A stretch of DNA of 48,445 nucleotides, taken from contig DAOSPF010000021.1 of NCBI GenBank assembly GCA_035374585.1, positions 1 to 48,445 of the forward strand, in the 5' to 3' direction. Under the pieces are notes generated by a model. That model was not told the origin of the DNA. It did no database searches and saw nothing but the letters and a program-made list of their open reading frames with translations. Of the stretch, positions 25,500 to 34,349 are shown piece by piece. Each line of letters begins with the position of its first letter. Within the stretch, counting starts at the first letter, position 1. This DNA comes from JAKPQD01 sp029572965. GTDB lineage: Bacteria; Bacteroidota; Bacteroidia; Bacteroidales; DTGW01. The position numbers and the translations under genes were made by a program.

Positions 25500-26426
25500 T
25501 TAAAATAAGCGGGGGTTTGCAGCTTTAATTTTATACAAAAATTCATACCGGACCGAAAATTCGAATGAATAATAGTTGTATGTATTAGTTGATGGTGTTG
25601 AGTATTCATACGTACATCCTATTCGTAACTGATGGTTTAGCTGTACTTCAACAATCCCGGCCATAGCTTCTCCCGTTCTATAAAGGGCCCCGAAGCTAAG
25701 CATATCGTTAAGTGTAATAATATTAAGGTTTATATCAAACTGTTCTTTTGCTGTCATGTTATATTTGAGTAAGGTAGAAGGTTTAATTCTTAAATTGGGC
25801 GAAATGTTTAGCAAAAAGCCTGCTGTTAATAAAAAGTTATAGTTGTTTATGTCATGAAAAATTTCAAAACCATCATGTGAGTTTTTTTCTTTATAACTTA
25901 AAAAATATGGGATAGAAAGTCCTGTAAAAAAGGTATTTGAATAGTAATATATTCCGGCTCCAAGGTTTGGCAGCAGCAGCGTTGTGTTGTTGTTTTCGAA
26001 GGCCGGGTCGCCGCTTTCGTTAGTATAAAGGTTACTCCAGCCATAATTGCCATAATTAAGCCCTGCTTTAAGCCCAAAGGCTAATTTGCCTGGGCCTGCG
26101 GCAACCCGATATGCGTAAGTAGCATAAATATGAGTATTCTGTATAGGGCCAGCTTTTTCATTCAATGCCATAAGTCCAATGCCGATATTTTCGTTTTTCA
26201 ACGGCATGTGGGCTGTGAAACTTTGGTAGCTTGGAGCTCCTTTAAAACCTATCATTTGAGAGCGATGCATTGCATTAACACTAAGCACATCCCTGCTACC
26301 TGTATATGCCGGGTTTAGAAGCACCCCGTTGGACAAATATTGGCTAAAAAGCGGGTAATACTGGGCATTTGCATTTATTGCAACGATAGACAATATAGAT
26401 AATATGGCAAGTTTCTTTTTCATCAT
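25500..26426 (-). CDS. Type IX secretion PorP/SprF family outer-membrane protein
   Basis: A 308-residue predicted beta-barrel with a signal peptide (about 1-21) and the family-defining N-terminus of the mature part, YYPLFSQYLSNGVLLNPAYTGSRDVLSVNAMHRSQMIGFKGAP. The C-terminus is aromatic and strand-like. SprF-type proteins tether or help export a specific partner adhesin encoded beside them. Here the start codon overlaps the stop of the giant adhesin gene by 4 bp, which strongly supports such a pair. Confidence 0.95.
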   Translation of the reverse strand: MMKKKLAILSILSIVAINANAQYYPLFSQYLSNGVLLNPAYTGSRDVLSVNAMHRSQMIGFKGAPSYQSFTAHMPLKNENIGIGLMALNEKAGPIQNTHIYATYAYRVAAGPGKLAFGLKAGLNYGNYGWSNLYTNESGDPAFENNNTTLLLPNLGAGIYYYSNTFFTGLSIPYFLSYKEKNSHDGFEIFHDINNYNFLLTAGFLLNISPNLRIKPSTLLKYNMTAKEQFDINLNIITLNDMLSFGALYRTGEAMAGIVEVQLNHQLRIGCTYEYSTPSTNTYNYYSFEFSVRYEFLYKIKAANPRLF

Positions 26427-29400
26427 TTGCGGATTACAATGTATCCTTTATAAGTGCGGCCAATGACATTGAGAATATAGTAATAAGTATCAGATGGTAG
26501 TTCTTTGCCATCTTGGGTGCCGTTCCAATTGTTTTTATAATCTGGTTGGTTATATATTTGTTTTCCCCATCGGTTTATGATAGTGAGGTTTGCGTCTTTG
26601 ACATTCTCAAGGCCTTTTATTTCAAATAAATCGTTTATTTTGTCACCATTAGGTGAAAATCCTTCCGGGATTTTGAGGTCTGTAGCTTCTACAATCAAAG
26701 TGTCACTTGTTGCTTGACAAACGCCATTAGTTACCACCCAAATAAATTGGTTTTTCCCAAATTTCAGGTTTTCTACATACGTTTCAGGATCGGAGTTGTT
26801 TTCAATGATTATACTGTTATCGGGGCTTATCCACTTTCCAACGCCCAATTGTGGCAAATATGCTTTCAGGTGTGTTTTAAATAGATATGGGCCAGATTGG
26901 TTTTCACCAATTGAAGGATCTAAAGGAGGCTGGAAAAAGGTAACCTGAATGTTTTTTTTGTCAATACAGCCTCCGTTGTTAGCTTCCCAAGTAACATTTT
27001 GAGGGCCAAAGGCAGATGTTTTGATAGATACTTTATTTGCTGTATCGGCAGGATAGAAAGTAGCAGGCACTTCTAATGACCATTTGCCTTTTCCAATAGT
27101 TTTTGTTGCTATCAGGGTTATACTGTCTCCGCAGACAGCAGTATCGATCCCGGCAAAAACAACAGGTACTTCAAATACATGTTTGGTAGCTGTTCCTGAC
27201 ATATCTATTGCCAGGCATTTGTTGTTGTCTTGTACTGAGGTAATTAAATAATTGTAAACGCCTGCTATTAATGGGGTTTCAGAAAAAGTATTTAAGCCGG
27301 TAGTATTAAATTCTTTTTCTTTAGTTTCAAATCCATTGGTGTATTTAATTTTTATAGGAGCTTTGCCGGTAAGCCTGATTGATAGATCAATTTTGTTGCC
27401 GAGACAAAGACTGTCATCAAATTGGGTCAGGGTACTGGTAGGAAGCTCAAAAATTTTGATCAAGCCAATGGATGAAGTGTCTTTGCAGCAATCGTTAAGA
27501 CCTGAAAATACTATGCGCCTGAAATAAATAGCAGAATCAATAGCCGGAGGGTTGTATTGCATCACTGAATAGTTGCCGGGGCAGTTTTTCCATGGTTTAT
27601 TTTCTTCATGGCATTGCCAAAGGTATTTGTATGTGCCATCTCCTCCTTTGGGTGACAGGGCATTGAATTTTTCTAAATCGGTCCCTTTGCAGATTGTAGT
27701 GTCTGTTCCGGAAATGTTATTGGATATTAAACTAAGCACTTTGACTATTAAAGTATCGCTATAGCTTTGGCAAATTCCCGAAATTACCTTTCTTCTGATT
27801 TGTACAGTATCTTTAAATGATGGGGGGGTGAAGTCTTTTAAAGTGTCTTTTTCGTTATTAACGCTGAATGGTCCGTTTTCTTTAATTTCCCAGAAGTACT
27901 TGTAAGGCCCGTCTCCGAAAAGAGGCGTAGTACCCATTATCAGGCCTAATGATTGGTTGTAACAAATTGTAGTATCCAGGCTATGAAGTATTTTATTGTT
28001 GGTAATTGCGGGTTTGGTATGTATATATATATAATTGCTGGTGTCTTTGCAGCAATATCCAGGCCCGGACAATGCAATACGTCTAAAATATGTATTATGT
28101 TTGATAATGCCGGGGTTGAAGATGGTATCGCTTATGACATCGAAGCTTTGAGGAGAAGAGAAGCTGGCATTGTTGCTTTGTTCCCACTTATAATAGTAAA
28201 CCCCATCGCCACCTTTGGGCAGACTGCCAATAAAATCGGAAGGTTTAGTCAGGCTGCAAATGGTGTCATTGCCTTTAATGCGGTTGTTTCTGATAGAGTC
28301 AAGGATATGTATGGTGATGGTATTGCTTATATCCTGACAAGTGTTTGATTTTCCTGATATTACAAGTCTGTAAAGATAAAAAGTGTCGGTTTGGGTAGGT
28401 TTTGGCCAGATAATGTCATGAACATTGTTTGTACTGTCAAAGGTTGTCCAATTGATTTTATCGAAGCTTTTTTTCCAAATGTATTTGTATGAATTGTCTC
28501 CGCCATTAACGGCAAGTCCGCGGATGGTGTCAATATTTGCCCCAAGCGCAACCCATTGGGTATCAGAGATAATATTGTTTTTGATGGTTGGTAAAACATC
28601 AATTTTAATGGTATTGCTATAACTGCGGCATACACCGGAGATTACCACTCTTCTGAATTTGGCTGAATCATTGAGAACAGGCTGGTATGTGAATTTGTTG
28701 GATATTCCGGGTGCAATAGAATCCCAGGCAGAAATGCTGTCTTGCCAGAGGTATGTATATGTTCCTGGCCCTAAACCACCTTTGATAGTGTCTTCTTTAT
28801 CTTTGATGTTGCGGCAAAGGAGGGGCATTTGTTTATTTTTACATACTACATTAGAGTCTGTATCAAGGGTTATGAAGTTATTTTTGATTTTGGGCCACAC
28901 TTTTATTGTCAAGATTGTACTTGTATCGGAGTATGCACTCATCACTTTGTTATTTTCGTCAAGGGGGTGGACAATACGCTGATAATAAGTGGTTACTGTT
29001 AAGGGCCCAGGTTGGTATGTCATTTGGTTGGCAATAGAATCCCATAAGATTTTGTTGGTACTTTTTCTCCATACATACCTGAATTTATTGTTGGCACCTT
29101 TGGGTGTGGATGCTTTAATCAATTTTGGGGTAACTCCTTCGCATATTTCCTGATCTGCAGGCATCAGGTTGAATAAGAAATCTTTAACAGGCATAATGAG
29201 TTTTCCCATCATTTCGCCGGGAGTTCCGGAGGAAGCATTTTTGAATGGCAGTGTAGGGTTGCCAAAGTTACCTTCATCTTTTCGTAAAATTATGCTGTCG
29301 CTGAGGATCGAATTGTTAAATCTCAAAAATCCGCCTGCTCCACCACCTCCCGGGCCTGGCATAGGAGGTACTGTATTGACTGAGCCTCCGTTTCCTCCTT

Positions 29401-30553
29401 TAATTTCGATGTTTAGTTTATCAAGATAAGTGCTGATGTCTATAAGTATCATGCCTCCGCCGCCACCGCCTCCGGCACCGGCTGTAGCAATACCTGTAAC
29501 ACTTTCGCCATTGGCTTTTAAGCTGTATCCATTGGCTTTAATGGCATTGGCCATAATGATGATGATACCGCCCCCATTTCCTCCTTTAGAGGCAACATAA
29601 GGGAATTGTTGGGTACTACATCCTCCTCCTCCTCCAAATACCGCAATAGCAGGGTTGGGGTTGTTTTTGTCCGGGTAATTGAGCAATCCAAGACCAAGTC
29701 CGAGACCTCCTTCGCCTCCAAGGGTTTTAGGGGTTGTGTCGCATAATGGGGCTTCGTATCCACCGTTCCCGCCCATATAAAAACAAGCTCCGCCCCCACC
29801 TCCAGCGTGATAGCCATTACCGCCCCCCCCGGCTGTGTATAGTTTTGTACGCCCCCTTGTAAAATTGGTGTCTATCGAAACAATTGTTTCTCCTTTGAAT
29901 CCGCCAAAGGCCATTTTTGATTTTGGTAAATATCCCTTAGAAACGTTTGTTGAATCGTTTTCCCAGCAAGTAGCTTTTGAATCGCCTGTGGGGTTTCCTC
30001 CTCTAAAGCCTTTACCAGAAACATCAATGTTGGCATTTAGGATAAGTGTATCTGCTACAATGGCCACGATACCTCCTTTGCTTCCATCCCAAGGGGCACA
30101 GGTAACAGTATTGTTGATGGTCTTATTTTTGGTAATGTCGTTAAGTGTCCCAACCTTGACAAGTTGAAGGTTGCAAGTGTCTGAATAGCTTACATTGAAT
30201 ATGGTATCTTTAGAGATACTCCGAACAAGAATTTTATTGCTTATTTTTTTGTGTACAACATGAAATTCAAACCTTCCGGTAAAACCGTTATTACCTACAG
30301 GAGAGATTGAATCGTAACTCCAGTTGACTCCTTTGGCTTGATGAAGGATAATAATATCGCTGTCTTTAATTAAAGACGGGTTGGTGACAAAGATGGTATC
30401 CAGTTGGTTGGCAGCTCCAAAATGTATTGAGTCTATTTTGTAATATTGATTAATCACTTCAGTTCGTAAAATAATTGGGTTGGCCAATAAAACGAGAAGA
30501 AGGGCAATTAATGTCTTTTTGAAATTGTATTTATGTATATGTGTGAAATGCAC
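26423..30553 (-). CDS. Giant surface adhesin with type B gliding/T9SS C-terminal sorting domain
   Basis: A 1376-residue cell-surface protein with a signal peptide (about 1-30). A glycine-rich, probably beta-helical N-terminal region (about 170-400, many GGGGG runs) is followed by a long series of Ig-/PKD-like repeats in which the block 'GGDGTYKYLW...YNPPAIDSAIYFRRIV' recurs about seven times. The C-terminal domain (about 1290-1376, IPEGFSPNGDKINDLFEIKG ... IINRWGKQIYN ... DTYYYIL) is the gliding-motility-associated type B T9SS signal. The start codon is GTG. A run of eight G (29823-29830 on the other strand as C) sits in the Gly-rich part and could allow phase variation. Partner PorP/SprF is encoded directly downstream. 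Confidence 0.93.
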   Translation of the reverse strand: MHFTHIHKYNFKKTLIALLLVLLANPIILRTEVINQYYKIDSIHFGAANQLDTIFVTNPSLIKDSDIIILHQAKGVNWSYDSISPVGNNGFTGRFEFHVVHKKISNKILVRSISKDTIFNVSYSDTCNLQLVKVGTLNDITKNKTINNTVTCAPWDGSKGGIVAIVADTLILNANIDVSGKGFRGGNPTGDSKATCWENDSTNVSKGYLPKSKMAFGGFKGETIVSIDTNFTRGRTKLYTAGGGGNGYHAGGGGGACFYMGGNGGYEAPLCDTTPKTLGGEGGLGLGLGLLNYPDKNNPNPAIAVFGGGGGCSTQQFPYVASKGGNGGGIIIIMANAIKANGYSLKANGESVTGIATAGAGGGGGGGMILIDISTYLDKLNIEIKGGNGGSVNTVPPMPGPGGGGAGGFLRFNNSILSDSIILRKDEGNFGNPTLPFKNASSGTPGEMMGKLIMPVKDFLFNLMPADQEICEGVTPKLIKASTPKGANNKFRYVWRKSTNKILWDSIANQMTYQPGPLTVTTYYQRIVHPLDENNKVMSAYSDTSTILTIKVWPKIKNNFITLDTDSNVVCKNKQMPLLCRNIKDKEDTIKGGLGPGTYTYLWQDSISAWDSIAPGISNKFTYQPVLNDSAKFRRVVISGVCRSYSNTIKIDVLPTIKNNIISDTQWVALGANIDTIRGLAVNGGDNSYKYIWKKSFDKINWTTFDSTNNVHDIIWPKPTQTDTFYLYRLVISGKSNTCQDISNTITIHILDSIRNNRIKGNDTICSLTKPSDFIGSLPKGGDGVYYYKWEQSNNASFSSPQSFDVISDTIFNPGIIKHNTYFRRIALSGPGYCCKDTSNYIYIHTKPAITNNKILHSLDTTICYNQSLGLIMGTTPLFGDGPYKYFWEIKENGPFSVNNEKDTLKDFTPPSFKDTVQIRRKVISGICQSYSDTLIVKVLSLISNNISGTDTTICKGTDLEKFNALSPKGGDGTYKYLWQCHEENKPWKNCPGNYSVMQYNPPAIDSAIYFRRIVFSGLNDCCKDTSSIGLIKIFELPTSTLTQFDDSLCLGNKIDLSIRLTGKAPIKIKYTNGFETKEKEFNTTGLNTFSETPLIAGVYNYLITSVQDNNKCLAIDMSGTATKHVFEVPVVFAGIDTAVCGDSITLIATKTIGKGKWSLEVPATFYPADTANKVSIKTSAFGPQNVTWEANNGGCIDKKNIQVTFFQPPLDPSIGENQSGPYLFKTHLKAYLPQLGVGKWISPDNSIIIENNSDPETYVENLKFGKNQFIWVVTNGVCQATSDTLIVEATDLKIPEGFSPNGDKINDLFEIKGLENVKDANLTIINRWGKQIYNQPDYKNNWNGTQDGKELPSDTYYYILNVIGRTYKGYIVIRK

Positions 30554-30596
30554 TCTTATTTTTTTTGAGGTTCAAGTTTTTAGTTTACGTTTATTG

Positions 30597-30625
30597 CAAA
30601 TTTATAATAGTTATTGAAAAGACAA
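30597..30625 (-). promoter_or_regulatory. Promoter of the adhesin-PorP operon
   Basis: Minus strand TTG (30623-30625), 18-nt spacer, TAAATTTG (30597-30604), an exact -7 match. The start would be near 30590, about 37 nt before the GTG start. The -33 end lies inside the last codons of the kinase gene. Confidence 0.6.
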
Positions 30626-33600
30626 TGAGTTTGTTGTGAAATCTTTATTGTAAAGAGGTATAACAATCCGAAAATGCGCCCCCTGATTGGAGGTGAGATA
30701 TTCGATTGAGCCATTGGCGTTGTCGATTATTTTTTTGCAAATAGCCAGGCCTAAACCGCTTCCGCTGGTTTTAGTCGTGAAGTTTGGCCTGAAAAGTTTG
30801 CCCAGGTTTTCGTCTGATATGCCGGGGCCATTGTCCGAAAAGTCTATTACGGCCATATTACCTGAGGCTTTAAGGGCTATTTCAATAGTAGCGTCCTGGG
30901 TATTGTGCATGGCTTGTATTGAATTGGTTATAAGGTTGATAAACACCCTGCACAATTGTTCTTTATCTGCATACACCATAAATGTTTTTTCGTCTTGTAA
31001 AGAAAGAATAATGTTTACCTTGTTGTGTTCAAAAAGGTTGATGGCTTGTTTGATGGTGCTTTCAAGGTTTATTATTTCATTTTTTGTCTTTGGCATTTGG
31101 GCAAAACTTGAAAATTCAGAGGCTATGTTTGAAAGGTTTTCAATTTGTTCAACCAGGGTAGCTGTTACCTTGCTGAAATACATGTCAAGGTTAGGGTGTT
31201 TGTCGTCCCAAGCCCGCTGAAGCTGTTGAATACTTAATTTCATTGGGGTTAGAGGATTCTTTATTTCGTGGGCTACTTGTTTGGCCATTTCGCGCCAAGC
31301 CGTTTCACGTTCCGATTTGGCCAACAGTTGTGCCGAGACCTCAAGTTCTTCTACTTTGTGGTTATAAGCTTCTATTAGTTCGGCAATTTCGTCGTGTCCG
31401 TTATATTCTATTTTTTCGTTTTTTGAGCCAATCTTTATCCTGGCCATATTTTCCTGGATGACCCTTAGCGGGCGGATGAGGTTTTCGGAAAATGCAAAAG
31501 CCAGGCCCATGGTGATAAGTACCATGATTACAAAGAAGTTGCTGATTCCCTGGATGAGGGAGCTGGTATCATCCACCTGGTTGTATATCAGGTCGTAAAA
31601 CTGGAGGTTGATATAAGCTGTTAGTTTGCCTTGTTTGTTGATAAATGGGGTATAAATGGTATTGTATTTTTGCTTGCCAATCCATTCGGCTTGCGTGAAT
31701 TCATTTTTGTTCAGTTGTTTTAGTTGGGTTAGGGCTTGCATGTTCATATATGTTCCAACAAGTCCTTTTTCTATTAATTCTGGCCGTGAGGTACTAATAA
31801 GCTTGCCTTTGGTATCGTAAATATTGATGTTGGCATAAAAAATGTCTGAAAGGTGTTTCAAATAGTTTTCAAGGTTACTGAATTCGTATGATTTCCAGTT
31901 AAATCTAATGGTTTCTACATTCCCTAAACGGCTTTCCATTTCCAGATAAATGGTCTGCATTTTTTCCCGTATGGTTTTGTATGTGTTTTCGCGGTTTTGT
32001 TTTATAATAAAAAAGAATGTGATGCAGGCAATGGTAATGAACGAAAGTAAGATAATACCAGCCACAGAGAGGCGTATTTTAGTAATAAAACCTTTTTTCA
32101 TATATGGCAAAACGGATGATGAGTCAACGCTAAAAAGCAAGATAAAGATGACCAGCAGGCTAAAGATGAAAATGTAAGAGAATAGTACCATAAGGTTATA
32201 AAATCCGATAGAAGGGCGGCTCAATATGATAATATTGTCTTTATCGGGCTTGAAAAACAGGTGGTCGTAACCGCTGAAAGAAGTTTGATAATATTTTCCT
32301 GAAAATGTGGGGTATTTAACCAATGTTGTATTGTATAGAAAGTTACCAGATTGGTAAGAAAGTTGGTTTTTATAATATTTGGCATAAGAATATTTCTGTG
32401 TTACCGGCGATTGGAGGTTTTCGTTGGTCAGCAGTATTTGAGGATAGTTTGGAGCTTCGCTTTTCAGGCGCGAATCAAGCTGGATATATAGGCTGACATT
32501 CTGGTTTTTGTTGTAATATTTTATATGTGAGAGGTAAGTTATGCGGCCATTACTGTTTTTGAGATAGAAAAAATTAGATTGGGGGACTGGTTCGGCTTTG
32601 TTTTTTAATAATTCATTGAAGTAAAGCGAACAAAGTTCTTTTTGACTGCTTGTTTGAGATATTACCGAGTCGTTTGCCTGACAAATGGTAAGCTGAAAGT
32701 CGTATTTGTCCCAATAACCTGAGAAATATTTTTTTTTGGTGTACCTGATTATCCATGAAACATCAACATTTTCGTTGGTGATACGCAACCTCAGGGTGCT
32801 GTCGAGGCTCAGTTTTTTGCCCATATCAATCAACAGGTACTCTGCTACTTTGTCGTGCTCTGATGAAAGTGAAAATGCTATTTGTTTACTTTCGTTTATT
32901 TGCGATTTTTGTCGGCCATAAAGGGCAAAAATTATTGTATATGTTGAGAAGGCAATAACCAGCCAAAGGGTGAGGATAATGGTGATATTTTTATTTTTGA
33001 TGAGCCTGATATAAACAATACAGGCGCTGATAATAAGAACAATTACAAGGTGCAGTACCGATAACTGCCTTCCGATGATATTAAATATCAGGAAAGTAAA
33101 TACAGCGCTGATAAAAAACTCTTTGCCTGCCAATGGTTCTTTTTTTTCAAACAGGTTACGTCCAATGATATCAATGACTAAAGTGAGTATGCAAAATACA
33201 GTTGAAGCGATAAGTATTGAAGTGATAAAAAGTTCGGGATGTTCAAGTATTTGGTTTGTTTCGATGTTGATATTCAGGTCTGAAAAAATGTTTTCTAATA
33301 CGTGACAGGCTAAAAAATAAAGGCTGAATGTAGTTACTAACAAAAGGTATTGAATGCTTTTGATAAGCCATTTGTTATTAAAAAGTGTACTGTTTATTGA
33401 AAAAATATTTTTGTGCCACAGTGATACTGAAAAATAGACAAACATCGAAATAACAAGGATGTCGCCAGATGAAACCGAAAAGCCGAGCAGGCTGATGATT
33501 GAATTGCAAAAAATCTTTGTATTGTCAAAAAATGAGGGTATCTGAAGTTTTCTTAATAAAATGAAAAGAAACAATGAGGCCAATGCGTGGATAAAAATAT

Positions 33601-34339
33601 ATAGTATTTTACGGATACTGTTATTTTGATTTTCAAGAATAGATTTCATAAACCTGAAAAATAAAATTAACGAGGACAGAAGGCATACTGTGATAAAAAG
33701 TTCGTAAAACAGGTTATATCTTTTGGTTTCGTCAAAGTTTAATGCCAGGACTTTTTGATGAAATTTATTAAAGACGACATATTTTTCATTGACAAAAGAA
33801 GTAGTCATTTTTACATTTTCATCGGTATTGAAAATGTTGTTAAAAGTGTTTTTAAGGTATTTATTTTCAATGGGGTAGTTATTTTTGAGCAAAACAAGGC
33901 CTATAATTTTGTAGTCAAAGTTTTGTCTTTCGGCTGCGTAGCACCATCCATTGGAAAGTTGAAGTGCCGTACGGTTGCTGATAAGATATTGGAGGATATC
34001 GGTTTCTACAAACCTGTTGGATGACCAAAAAACCAGGCTGTCATGTTTGAAAATAAAGAAATAAGATTGGCGGCTCTGTGCCCAGTTGCCAAGTTCCTTT
34101 ATTTTATTGGACAGAAGTATGTCATTTGTGGTTTTGCCGAGCTGGTTGCTAATGTCGTCAAGCTGCAAGTCGAGTTCCGATTCTACTTGGAGAAAACGTT
34201 CCTGGAAATGTTGTAGCTGGATGTTTTTGTAAAAGTCTGATTTTAGGAGGATGTCTAAGGATAGTGAAAACGACAGTAAAAGAATGGCGTACGTCAGGAA
34301 ACGCCTCGACATTCTTTTATTGTCGTTAGTTTCATGCAT
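30611..34339 (-). CDS. Giant membrane sensor histidine kinase, NtrY-like
   Basis: The start at 34339 lies 10 nt after the porE-like stop; an earlier in-frame ATG at 34417 would overlap that gene. It has 1242 residues: an N-terminal membrane helix and extracytoplasmic segment, a block of about eight more membrane helices (about 210-480), a second extracytoplasmic region, two more helices enclosing a third sensor region, HAMP, and then the kinase. The HisKA motif is VAHEIKNPLTPMKLSIQQLQRAW. ATP-binding boxes are NLITNSIQAMHN (N), DFSDNGPGIS (G1) and SGSGLGLAICKKI (G2). It is an orphan: no response regulator lies in the window. Coupling to a T9SS gene suggests it monitors the envelope, which is inference. 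Confidence 0.92.
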   Translation of the reverse strand: MHETNDNKRMSRRFLTYAILLLSFSLSLDILLKSDFYKNIQLQHFQERFLQVESELDLQLDDISNQLGKTTNDILLSNKIKELGNWAQSRQSYFFIFKHDSLVFWSSNRFVETDILQYLISNRTALQLSNGWCYAAERQNFDYKIIGLVLLKNNYPIENKYLKNTFNNIFNTDENVKMTTSFVNEKYVVFNKFHQKVLALNFDETKRYNLFYELFITVCLLSSLILFFRFMKSILENQNNSIRKILYIFIHALASLFLFILLRKLQIPSFFDNTKIFCNSIISLLGFSVSSGDILVISMFVYFSVSLWHKNIFSINSTLFNNKWLIKSIQYLLLVTTFSLYFLACHVLENIFSDLNINIETNQILEHPELFITSILIASTVFCILTLVIDIIGRNLFEKKEPLAGKEFFISAVFTFLIFNIIGRQLSVLHLVIVLIISACIVYIRLIKNKNITIILTLWLVIAFSTYTIIFALYGRQKSQINESKQIAFSLSSEHDKVAEYLLIDMGKKLSLDSTLRLRITNENVDVSWIIRYTKKKYFSGYWDKYDFQLTICQANDSVISQTSSQKELCSLYFNELLKNKAEPVPQSNFFYLKNSNGRITYLSHIKYYNKNQNVSLYIQLDSRLKSEAPNYPQILLTNENLQSPVTQKYSYAKYYKNQLSYQSGNFLYNTTLVKYPTFSGKYYQTSFSGYDHLFFKPDKDNIIILSRPSIGFYNLMVLFSYIFIFSLLVIFILLFSVDSSSVLPYMKKGFITKIRLSVAGIILLSFITIACITFFFIIKQNRENTYKTIREKMQTIYLEMESRLGNVETIRFNWKSYEFSNLENYLKHLSDIFYANINIYDTKGKLISTSRPELIEKGLVGTYMNMQALTQLKQLNKNEFTQAEWIGKQKYNTIYTPFINKQGKLTAYINLQFYDLIYNQVDDTSSLIQGISNFFVIMVLITMGLAFAFSENLIRPLRVIQENMARIKIGSKNEKIEYNGHDEIAELIEAYNHKVEELEVSAQLLAKSERETAWREMAKQVAHEIKNPLTPMKLSIQQLQRAWDDKHPNLDMYFSKVTATLVEQIENLSNIASEFSSFAQMPKTKNEIINLESTIKQAINLFEHNKVNIILSLQDEKTFMVYADKEQLCRVFINLITNSIQAMHNTQDATIEIALKASGNMAVIDFSDNGPGISDENLGKLFRPNFTTKTSGSGLGLAICKKIIDNANGSIEYLTSNQGAHFRIVIPLYNKDFTTNSLSFQ

Positions 34340-34349
34340 AATGCCCGGG

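Noticed and set aside
27823..27832. G7 run in the adhesin gene as a further contingency tract
   Set aside because: Seven bases is short and not clearly beyond what codon composition gives, in contrast to the nine- and eight-base runs.
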